Origin: Bacteroidales bacterium
GTDB lineage: Bacteria; Bacteroidota; Bacteroidia; Bacteroidales; WCHB1-69
Direction of reading: 5' to 3'
DNA length: 5,576 nucleotides
Assembly (NCBI GenBank): GCA_024400715.1
Contig: JAKSMH010000096.1
Coordinates: 1-5,576, forward strand
A program made the position numbers and the translations under genes. Position 1 is the stretch's first letter. Each line of letters opens with the position of its first letter. Positions 1 through 5,576 of the stretch are shown here, piece by piece. Under the pieces are notes generated by a model that worked only from the letters and a program-made list of their open reading frames with translations, made no database searches and was not told the origin of the DNA.

Positions 1-1008
1 TCCCCCACCCTACGCATCCTTCCATACCGTCTAACAAAGACGATGCAAAATTGGTGGAAAAAGTTGTATTTCAACGGATTAGGTGAATTTTTCTATCAGA
101 ATCAGATTGAAACCTCACAGGAAGAATTTATCCATTTTGAATTTTCCGAAGATAGCCGTCCATGCGAGGAATTGACATACCCACGGGTTAGCGACACCAG
201 CCACGTCATCGTTCCGATTGGCGGCGGCAAGGACTCTGTGGTAAGCTTGGAAGACTTGAGACAGAAGCAGTCCGTCATTCCATTCATCATCAATCCTCGC
301 GGAGCCACCTTGGATTGTGCCCGCATTGCCGGTTTTACCGACACTGACGACATTGTCATATTGCATCGAGAAATCGCCCCGCAGTTGCTAACGCTCAACA
401 AGGAAGGTTTTCTTAACGGGCATACGCCTTTTTCGGCCATGCTCAGTTTTTACTCACTATTAGTCAGTTACGCCACCAATACCCGACAAGTGGCCTTATC
501 CAACGAATCGAGTGCCAACGATCCAACCATTCCTGGAACGAAAATCAATCATCAGTACTCCAAGACCTTAGAATATGAGGAAGATTTCAGATACTACGTC
601 AAGACATTCCTCAACGACTGCAACCACTATTACAGCCATTTGCGACCTTATACGGAACTTCAGATTGCAAAGATGTTTGCTCGTCATCCCCAATATTTTC
701 CGGTTTTCAAGAGCTGCAACGCAGGCAGCAAAGAAAACAAATGGTGCTGCAATTGTTCCAAATGTCTATTTGCCTACATCATCCTTTCACCCTTCATTGA
801 TGACGCGACAATGATCCAAATTTTTGGAGAAGACCTGCTCAACAAAATCGAATTGCAGCAATATTTTGACGAACTCACCGGCATTGCCCCCAACAAACCC
901 TTTGAATGTGTGGGAACCGTTGACGAAGTCAACAAGGCCATACGGATGATTATGACATCGAGAAAAGACAAACTGCTCATTCAGCATTATTTAGACAAAG
1001 CCCAATAA
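1..1008 (+). CDS. murL: UDP-MurNAc-L-Ala-L-Glu epimerase, MurL family (5' end outside window)
   Basis: MurL enzymes use ATP to invert the L-Glu of UDP-MurNAc-L-Ala-L-Glu to D-Glu, giving the standard peptidoglycan precursor in the cytoplasm; this is an alternative to glutamate racemase MurI plus classic MurD. Numbering from the ATG at 43, I see an ATP-binding PP-loop-like PIGGGKDS (58-65), NGHTPFSA (125-132), SNESSAN (153-159), HQYSKTLEYE (170-179), LRPYTELQIAK (200-210), a Cys cluster SCN...KWCCNCSKC (224-241; Cys 225, 235, 236, 238, 241) and KPFECVG (285-291). All fit what I know of MurL. The frame stays open from base 1 to the ATG at 43, and family members are around 450 residues against 335 codons here, so ATG 43 is probably internal (Met in a WWKKLYFNGLGEFFY stretch) and the true start lies upstream. 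The stop is TAA at 1006-1008. The next gene makes a peptidoglycan synthase, which fits. A MurD2-like ligase that adds L-Glu would be expected elsewhere and is not visible here. The family call is fairly sure; the activity is inferred. Confidence 0.82.
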   Translation, partial: SPTLRILPYRLTKTMQNWWKKLYFNGLGEFFYQNQIETSQEEFIHFEFSEDSRPCEELTYPRVSDTSHVIVPIGGGKDSVVSLEDLRQKQSVIPFIINPRGATLDCARIAGFTDTDDIVILHREIAPQLLTLNKEGFLNGHTPFSAMLSFYSLLVSYATNTRQVALSNESSANDPTIPGTKINHQYSKTLEYEEDFRYYVKTFLNDCNHYYSHLRPYTELQIAKMFARHPQYFPVFKSCNAGSKENKWCCNCSKCLFAYIILSPFIDDATMIQIFGEDLLNKIELQQYFDELTGIAPNKPFECVGTVDEVNKAIRMIMTSRKDKLLIQHYLDKAQ

Positions 1009-1075
1009 TGGATTCTGCTTTCGCATAATGCACTTTTGACTGTTGAAAAATAAAATTCAGAACAAAAAGTCATAT

Positions 1076-1089
1076 TACTTATATAAGTA
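1076..1089. repeat. perfect 14-base palindrome upstream of the PBP1A gene
   Basis: TACTTATATAAGTA reads the same on both strands, centred between 1082 and 1083. Its last two bases are the first two of the adjacent -7 promoter box. The position suits an operator for a dimeric regulator, but AT-rich palindromes also arise by chance, so the regulatory role is inferred. Confidence 0.5.
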
Positions 1090-1095
1090 TCTTTG
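1088..1095 (+). promoter_or_regulatory. Bacteroidota-type -7 box for the PBP1A gene
   Basis: TATCTTTG is an exact match to the Bacteroidota -7 consensus TAnnTTTG. It ends 26 bases before the ATG at 1122, which would leave a short leader of about 20 bases. I see no TTG -33 element at the usual 19-21 base spacing; that stretch reads AACAAAAAG. The box therefore stands alone, possibly with activator help. It suggests the PBP1A gene can be transcribed independently of the upstream murL-type gene. Confidence 0.5.
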
Positions 1096-1121
1096 TTAAG
1101 TTCATTAAATTAGCAGTAAAA

Positions 1122-3428
1122 ATGTACAATAGCGGAAATAAGACAAATACCAAAGGCGGCAAAACGAACAAGTCCACTTGGCCGAAAAGCAAATGGATTA
1201 AGCCATTTTGGATTTTTTACGGTTTTTGTGTCGGCATTATTTTCATCATATTTTCCTTGATTTCATTGGGATGGTTAGGTTTTATGCCTTCTTTTGCAGA
1301 CCTGGAAAATCCCGAGACTAACCAAGCCACGGAAGTTTATTCTGAAGACGGCGTCGTGTTGGGCAAGTATTATTTTGAGAACCGTACCAGTTGCAAATTT
1401 GACGAAATTTCCCCCAACCTTGTCAACGCGCTCATTGCCACGGAAGACGCCCGTTTTTACAAGCATTCCGGCATTGACTTCAAAGCCCTTTTCCGCGTGG
1501 GGTTCGGTGTGTTGACCTCCAGTCACAAAGGCGGCGGTAGTACAATCACGCAACAGTTGGCCAAAAACTTGTTTCCCCGCGATCCCAACGCCAACAAGCT
1601 GAAATTGATACTTACCAAGTTCAAGGAATGGGTCGTGGCCGTCAAATTGGAACGGGAATTTTCCAAAAACGAAATTATGGCCCTCTATTTCAACACGGTT
1701 GATTTCGGCAACAACTCAATGGGCATCAAATCGGCAGCCAAAACCTATTTCAACAAGGAACCTATCGAGCTGAATGCCGAAGAAGCGGCATTGCTTGTAG
1801 GTATGCTCAAAGCCCCCACCAAATACAGTCCGGTACGAAACCCCAACGCCTCCAAGGAACGACGCAACACGGTGTTGTCGCAAATGAACAAGTACGACTT
1901 CCTCAGCGAAGAAGAATGCGATTCCCTGCAGAATTTAAACATCGATATGTCCAATTTCCTGGTTCAAGATCACACTGCGGGAAGTGCCACCTATTTTAGG
2001 GAATACCTGAGAAAGTATCTTACCGAATGGTGTAAGAACAATCCCAAACCGGACGGTTCGCATTACGACATCTACAGCGACGGACTCCGCATTTACACCA
2101 CCATCGACTCCAGAATGCAAAAACACGCGGAAGAAGCCGTTTTTGAACACGTTTGCAAATACTTACAGCCGATGTTTTTCGACCACATCCGAGGCAAAGA
2201 AAACGCACCGTTTGTCAATTTGAGCGAAGAGGAAACCAATAAGATTCTGAATGCCGCCATGAAACGTTCGGACCGCTACCAACGGATGAAAGATGCCGGT
2301 GCCAGCGAAGAGGAAATTAGAGCGGCTTTCAATACGAAAGTACGTATGACCGTCTTTTCCTGGGAAGGTATGAAGGACACCGTGATGACACCAATGGACT
2401 CCATTCGCTATTTCAAGTCATTCCTACATTGCGGATTGATGGCCGTTGATGTCAACTCGGGACACGTCAAGGCTTACGTGGGCGGAACCAACTACAAATA
2501 TTTCCAATACGACCACGTCAAATTGTCACGCCGACAAGTCGGTTCGACATTCAAACCTTACGTTTATACCGTAGCCATGTCCACCGGTGACTATTCACCT
2601 TGTACGATGGTTCCCAACATACCGGTGACTATCCACCTGCCCGATGGCAACACGTGGACACCACACAATTCAGGTCATTACAAGGAAGGTCAAATGATGC
2701 CGCTACGCGAAGCATTGGCACAGTCGCTCAACCAGGTTTCCGCATACATTATGAAGCAATACGGACCCGATGCCGTTATTGAGTTGGTACGTCGGATGGG
2801 TATGACATCAGAAATTCCGGCAGTTCCTGCCATCTGCCTTGGTGCCTGCGAATTATCCTTGTACGAACAGGTTGGAGCCATCAATTGTTTTCCCAACCAA
2901 GGGGTCTATGTGGAACCGACGTTTATCACCCGAATCTGCGACAAGGAAGGAAACGTGATTTTCACCTACGTCCCCAAAACCAACGAAGCCATTGACCAGA
3001 TTACCGCTTTCAAGACGGTACGATTGATGCAAGGCGTGGTTGACTTTGGTACGGGTGGACGTTTGAGAGGACAATACAAGCTCACCTTCCCACTTGGCGG
3101 CAAAACCGGAACCACCGACAATCAATCCGATGGTTGGTTCGTGGGTTATACGCCTGTCCTCACCTGCGGAGTTTGGGTGGGTTGCGAAGACCGTTCCGCC
3201 CATTTCCGTTCCACAGCATTGGGACAAGGAGCCCGAACCGCCCTGCCCGTTTTCGGTTTGTTTATGCAGAAATGTTACTCTGACCCGAATCTTCCGTATA
3301 TGAAAATTGCGGAAAAACAATCTCAGGGATATTACTTTACCGTTCCTGAAGCCTTCCGCGGCGATCCTGCCACGGGTTGCGAAGACCAGACGGCACAAGA
3401 AAGACGCCAAGATTTGAATTTTGACTAA
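1122..3428 (+). CDS. class A penicillin-binding protein 1A, bifunctional glycosyltransferase/transpeptidase
   Basis: This protein polymerises lipid II into glycan strands and cross-links their stem peptides on the outer face of the inner membrane. The 768 residues are full length for a Bacteroidota PBP1A. Order: Lys-rich cytoplasmic tail (1-28), one membrane segment (about 29-53), GT51 domain (about 70-245), linker, transpeptidase domain (about 435-700), C-terminal tail. GT51 motifs are EDARFYKHSGID (catalytic Glu108), GGGSTITQQLAKNLF (137-151), KFKEW with Glu169 at the second acidic position, and the LEREFSKNEIMALYFN stretch (176-191). Transpeptidase motifs are STFK (nucleophile Ser475, Lys478), SLN (535-537) and KTGTT (661-665). 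All key residues are present, so both activities should be intact. A charged, helix-prone stretch at about 345-425 sits between the domains. The ATG at 1122 follows an A-rich leader without Shine-Dalgarno pairing. The M50B-like gene starts 26 bases after the stop and is probably in the same operon. Confidence 0.96.
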   Translation: MYNSGNKTNTKGGKTNKSTWPKSKWIKPFWIFYGFCVGIIFIIFSLISLGWLGFMPSFADLENPETNQATEVYSEDGVVLGKYYFENRTSCKFDEISPNLVNALIATEDARFYKHSGIDFKALFRVGFGVLTSSHKGGGSTITQQLAKNLFPRDPNANKLKLILTKFKEWVVAVKLEREFSKNEIMALYFNTVDFGNNSMGIKSAAKTYFNKEPIELNAEEAALLVGMLKAPTKYSPVRNPNASKERRNTVLSQMNKYDFLSEEECDSLQNLNIDMSNFLVQDHTAGSATYFREYLRKYLTEWCKNNPKPDGSHYDIYSDGLRIYTTIDSRMQKHAEEAVFEHVCKYLQPMFFDHIRGKENAPFVNLSEEETNKILNAAMKRSDRYQRMKDAGASEEEIRAAFNTKVRMTVFSWEGMKDTVMTPMDSIRYFKSFLHCGLMAVDVNSGHVKAYVGGTNYKYFQYDHVKLSRRQVGSTFKPYVYTVAMSTGDYSPCTMVPNIPVTIHLPDGNTWTPHNSGHYKEGQMMPLREALAQSLNQVSAYIMKQYGPDAVIELVRRMGMTSEIPAVPAICLGACELSLYEQVGAINCFPNQGVYVEPTFITRICDKEGNVIFTYVPKTNEAIDQITAFKTVRLMQGVVDFGTGGRLRGQYKLTFPLGGKTGTTDNQSDGWFVGYTPVLTCGVWVGCEDRSAHFRSTALGQGARTALPVFGLFMQKCYSDPNLPYMKIAEKQSQGYYFTVPEAFRGDPATGCEDQTAQERRQDLNFD

Positions 3429-3454
3429 GAAGGGGCTTCTCTGTTGACATTATA

Positions 3455-4129
3455 ATGGAAAATCTAAACTTTCACGGCATTCCTGTAGTCTATATTTTTA
3501 TAGTCATTGCTTTAATTTTGCCCAGGATTCCCGCCATAGGCAAATTTTTCAACATCATCAACACCGCCATTCACGAATTCGGACACGCCATCTTTGCCCT
3601 GCTAATGCAAGGGAAAGTCCATAAGATTGAGTTGATGCGGGACACTTCCGGCAACACCGTCACCCAATGTCCCAGTCTCATTGGCAATATATTGGTATCG
3701 TTGGCGGGTTATCCCTTTGCCGCCGCCGTAGGGTATTTTTGCTGCTACCTAAACGAGGTTGGTTATCAATACGGCTTAATAGTTGGACTTTCGGTACTAT
3801 TCCTTCTTATGCTTATTTTTTGGATTAGAAACGGATACGGCATTGTCTGGATTCTGCTTTTCTGCGGATTCAACGCCTGGCTCATCTACAGCAACCAACA
3901 GCAATACATTAACATAGCCGCACTTTTCTATGCCATCGTCATTATGATGGAAGCCGTTTCGTCTTCGTTTATCCTCTTATTTTTAAGCTTTAAAGATTCC
4001 AATGCCGCAGGTGACGCCAGCAACTTGACCAAATTCACGCACATTCCCGCCATCATTTGGTCGTTGGCTTTTGTTGCTTTCTCTGTATGGATGGGGTACA
4101 AAAGTGCCATACTATTGCACTTGTTTTAA
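3455..4129 (+). CDS. M50B-like membrane metallopeptidase
   Basis: This is a 224-residue, strongly hydrophobic protein with about five to six predicted membrane segments (near 9-25, 72-98, 106-124, 128-146, 152-178 and 196-222). HEFGH at 40-44 matches the HExxH zinc site of intramembrane proteases; it sits at the start of a hydrophobic helix, as in the Peptidase_M50B-like family. A later Asp187 in the stretch DASNLTKFTHIPAIIW could be the third zinc ligand, since the family usually has an Asp before a T.xPa..W pattern. GYPF at 85-88 resembles the small-residue loop seen in members. The substrate is unknown. It follows the PBP1A gene by 26 bases on the same strand with no visible terminator between, suggesting cotranscription and perhaps an envelope role. 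Its stop overlaps the stop of the convergent gene. The family call is good; proteolytic activity is inferred from the motif only. Confidence 0.85.
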   Translation: MENLNFHGIPVVYIFIVIALILPRIPAIGKFFNIINTAIHEFGHAIFALLMQGKVHKIELMRDTSGNTVTQCPSLIGNILVSLAGYPFAAAVGYFCCYLNEVGYQYGLIVGLSVLFLLMLIFWIRNGYGIVWILLFCGFNAWLIYSNQQQYINIAALFYAIVIMMEAVSSSFILLFLSFKDSNAAGDASNLTKFTHIPAIIWSLAFVAFSVWMGYKSAILLHLF

Positions 4130-4392
4130 AAATTATTACTTTCTTCTGTTCTCATTAATAAAACGTCGTTTATTTTCTTCATCCTTGCTCTAAACCACAT
4201 ATCTTCACAATTACCGTCATAATCCGCGACTTTACTTTCTCCGCAGACAAAAGGCGCAGTAGCGGTTATTTCGGATTGCGATGATTTTTGAGTCTCTTTC
4301 GATACCGAAACATTCATTTGTTGGGCCCAAACACCAAAAGATGAACAAAAAAAGGTCAATGAAAAAATAAATAAAGCTCGTTTCATAACCAT
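4126..4392 (-). CDS. small secreted protein with a FISUMP-like N-terminal fragment
   Basis: The 88-residue product begins with a clear signal peptide: MKR, hydrophobic core ALFIFSLTFFCSSFG, likely cleavage after VWA at residue 23. The ATG at 4392 gives MVMKR; the Met at codon 3 is an equally good start. The mature part is Ser/Thr/Lys rich (24-45), then reads FVCGESKVADYDGN (48-61). This resembles the opening of FISUMP domains (Fibrobacter succinogenes major paralogous domain), which typically continue Y.TV.IG.QCWMKENL. Here it continues differently (CEDMWFRARMKKIND) and stops 27 residues after DGN, whereas FISUMP proteins are usually well over 150 residues. It may be a decayed or truncated FISUMP protein, or a genuine short exported protein. 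No confident promoter is visible upstream. Function unknown. Confidence 0.6.
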   Translation of the reverse strand: MVMKRALFIFSLTFFCSSFGVWAQQMNVSVSKETQKSSQSEITATAPFVCGESKVADYDGNCEDMWFRARMKKINDVLLMRTEESNNF

Positions 4393-4431
4393 TATTTTAT
4401 ATATTAAAATGACTTGATTCGAGAGGAATGG

Positions 4432-4454
4432 TTTAAATTAATTATCAATTTAAA
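4432..4454. repeat. inverted repeat upstream of the secreted-protein gene
   Basis: TTTAAATT (4432-4439) and AATTTAAA (4447-4454) are exact reverse complements separated by 7 bases. They lie about 40-60 bases upstream of the secreted-protein start, a plausible operator position, but the arms are A/T only, so chance is a real alternative. Confidence 0.35.
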
Positions 4455-4586
4455 GTTGAACGAATGGTAAGGTTACCTGTTTACATCGTGTGAAAAGAGG
4501 AAATAGGGGCATCGCATTCTTGCGCAAATTCAACTAACAAGTGCAAAAATTGCCTTATGGATTTGTGGTCGTTTGTAGAAAATACC

Positions 4587-4621
4587 AATCCTTGCCAATT
4601 TCGCAAGCATTAGCAAGGATT
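4587..4621 (-). terminator. probable terminator hairpin after the alcohol dehydrogenase remnant
   Basis: AATCCTTGC (4587-4595) and GCAAGGATT (4613-4621) form a perfect 9-base-pair stem. It starts 34 bases past the stop of the minus-strand dehydrogenase remnant. Read on the minus strand the stem is followed by GGTATTTTCT, a weak U-rich run. The 17-base loop is long, but a second copy of the right arm (GCAAGCATT, 4603-4611) allows a shorter 7-base loop with one mismatch. A terminator is the simplest reading; the loose U tract limits confidence. Confidence 0.45.
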
Positions 4622-4654
4622 ATCAAATTTAAAATCTGATTTATTTTTCAGACT

Positions 4655-5365
4655 TTACCTATACGATTCCCTTAGAATTCTCACGATTTCCTCGTGCGTG
4701 AGGGGCTGGAGGTCCTGCGTGTAAAGGCGGGCCATAACGGTCATCGCATTGCTGGCCATCTCGTCAAATTCCTCTGGGACGATGCCGTAATCGCTCATTT
4801 TCAAATTATCAACACCGCAGAGTTTTTGCAAATCGTCAAGTGCGCCGATAAAATCCTCGGGACGAGTCGCATCTTCCTTCCCCATATATTGGGCCATCCG
4901 AACCAAGCGGTCGTCGGCCACGTGCTGCCGTAAAATGGCGTTATAATAGGCCTTGCTGATCATAATGAGTCCGGCCCCGTGCGGCAGACTTTCGTGGTAT
5001 GCGCTCAACGCGTGCTCAATGCTGTGTTCCGCCGTGCAGGTGCTGATTACCATAGAATAGCCCGAAAGCATCGTGGCAAAGGCCATTTTTGCCCGCGCCT
5101 CCACATTTTTGCCATCTTGATAGACTATCGGCAGGTTTTTCACGATATGGCGAATACCCGTCTCCTGCAACATATCGCTGTACAGGTTGGCAGACCGGCA
5201 CAAACAGCCCTCCAACAATTGAAAGAGCGCGTCAAAACCCTGGTAAACCGTATATGCCTGAGGCACCGTGGTTTGCAATTCCGGGTCAATGATGGCATAG
5301 GTAGCGAAAGTTGAAAAAATGCCCAACTTTTCCTTGGTTTGGAGGTTGGTGATTACGCCGCCGGC
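4655..5365 (-). pseudogene. iron-containing alcohol dehydrogenase, C-terminal remnant
   Basis: The family reduces aldehydes or oxidises alcohols with NAD(P) in the cytoplasm using a metal held by one Asp and three His; intact members are about 380 residues. Recognisable similarity begins at GGVITN (about 5362) and continues through KEKLG, IIDPEL, YQGFDALF, AEHSIEHALSAYHESLPHG, MGKEDAT and KMSDYGI to TAA at 4657-4655. Counting the TTG at 5326 as residue 1, the metal ligands would be Asp32, position 36, His101 and His116; position 36 is Gln (codon CAA at 5221-5219) instead of His. The N-terminal Rossmann-like domain and the GTGSE-type loop are absent. Upstream the frame reaches a TAG at 5416-5414 with no ATG, so only the poor TTG could start it. 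I read this as a 5'-truncated pseudogene covering the helical metal-binding domain; a short expressed fragment is possible but could not bind cofactor. A probable terminator follows it. Confidence 0.8.
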
Positions 5366-5445
5366 AAGTTGGAGAGTCGCGTAGGTGTGTCTGAACAGTG
5401 ATGGTTGCTGCGACTATCTCAAATCCCAATATCAAGCTTGAAAAA

Positions 5446-5576
5446 TCATGCGAACTGAAGTTCCATCTGCATCCGTTGTTGTGGAATTTCCGCAAATGGT
5501 TTTAATTCAAAATTGAAAACTAAAGCCTCAACCATGGCATGACGGTTCTCTATATGACCGCCACCATGATAGAAAT
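5446..5576 (-). CDS. unidentified protein, C-terminal fragment running off the window
   Basis: An open minus-strand frame enters from the right edge and ends at TGA (5448-5446), giving 42 residues including HIENRHAMVEAL and FELKPFAEIPQQRMQMELQF. No start is needed in the window, though a Met lies at residue 14. I do not recognise the family. IENR resembles a pattern seen near the C terminus of some transposases, and the final alternating stretch could pass for a last beta-strand of an outer-membrane protein, but neither is established. It lies about 80 bases upstream of the broken dehydrogenase on the same strand and may be part of whatever replaced that gene's 5' end. It may also be a chance frame. 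Confidence 0.3.
   Translation of the reverse strand, partial: FYHGGGHIENRHAMVEALVFNFELKPFAEIPQQRMQMELQFA

Larger units (their letters stand above)
4393..4654. other. noncoding spacer with two inverted repeats
   Basis: This 262-base AT-rich stretch lies between two leftward genes. It contains the AT-only inverted repeat at 4432-4454 and the hairpin at 4587-4621. The only longish frame (4494-4613, plus strand) has no usable start except an internal ATG at 4557, so I do not call a gene. I see no tRNA or recognised riboswitch. Confidence 0.5.

Noticed and set aside
1009..1021. TGGATTCTGCTTT repeated at about 3849
   Set aside because: It is a 13-base match, once in an intergenic region and once inside the M50B coding sequence, with no flanking similarity. 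Chance is sufficient.
1032..1071. Possible terminator after the murL-type gene (ACTTTTG pairing with CAAAAAGT)
   Set aside because: The stem is short, A/T rich, bulged by one base and has a long loop with no U tract, so it does not support a terminator call.
2853..3410. 185-codon open frame on the minus strand
   Set aside because: It lies wholly opposite the PBP1A transpeptidase domain, whose motifs are intact, and its translation shows no recognisable domain. It is a shadow of the real gene.
3441..3454. TTGACA followed by TATAAT-like bases before the M50B gene
   Set aside because: The two hexamers are adjacent without the roughly 17-base spacer a sigma-70 promoter needs, and Bacteroidota use a different promoter consensus.
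4494..4613. Plus-strand open frame of 39 codons with several Cys (CKNC pattern)
   Set aside because: It has no start codon near its 5' end, only an internal ATG at 4557, and it runs into the hairpin. It is most likely chance or a decayed repeat.
5401..5505. Plus-strand frame of 34 codons starting ATG at 5401
   Set aside because: It is short, has no recognisable motif and lies opposite the minus-strand frame at the right edge. Nothing favours it as a gene.

Overview
The window most resembles a chromosome segment from a Bacteroidota species, probably Bacteroidales or a relative. Three things point there: genes start after A-rich leaders with no Shine-Dalgarno sequence, a perfect TAnnTTTG (-7) box sits in front of the largest gene, and a small secreted protein carries the opening of a FISUMP-type domain. 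This taxonomic call is an inference from style. There is no rRNA or other marker gene here.

Left part (1-4129, plus strand): cell-envelope genes. The window opens inside a gene for a MurL-type UDP-MurNAc-L-Ala-L-Glu epimerase (cytoplasmic peptidoglycan precursor step). A 113-base gap follows, holding a -7 promoter box next to a perfect 14-base palindrome. Next is a complete class A penicillin-binding protein (PBP1A type; glycosyltransferase GT51 plus transpeptidase). It is followed 26 bases later by a small multi-pass membrane protein with an HEFGH motif (M50B-like metallopeptidase), probably cotranscribed. The first two genes bracket the pathway: stereochemistry of the stem-peptide glutamate at one end, polymerisation and cross-linking at the other.

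Middle part (4126-4654): a small secreted protein on the minus strand whose stop codon overlaps that of the M50B gene in a shared TTAA. Its C-terminal half looks like a degraded start of a FISUMP domain. Upstream lies a 262-base noncoding stretch with an AT-only inverted repeat and a stronger hairpin that probably ends transcription from the right.

Right part (4655-5576, minus strand): a decayed region. An iron-containing alcohol dehydrogenase has lost its whole N-terminal nucleotide-binding domain, has no ATG start, and has Gln where a metal-binding His is expected. Directly upstream is the tail of an unrelated, unidentified reading frame that runs off the window.

I see no CRISPR array, tRNA, rRNA, complete mobile element or clear new multi-gene system. 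The points most worth following are the MurL/PBP1A linkage, the palindrome at the PBP1A promoter, and the broken genes on the right.
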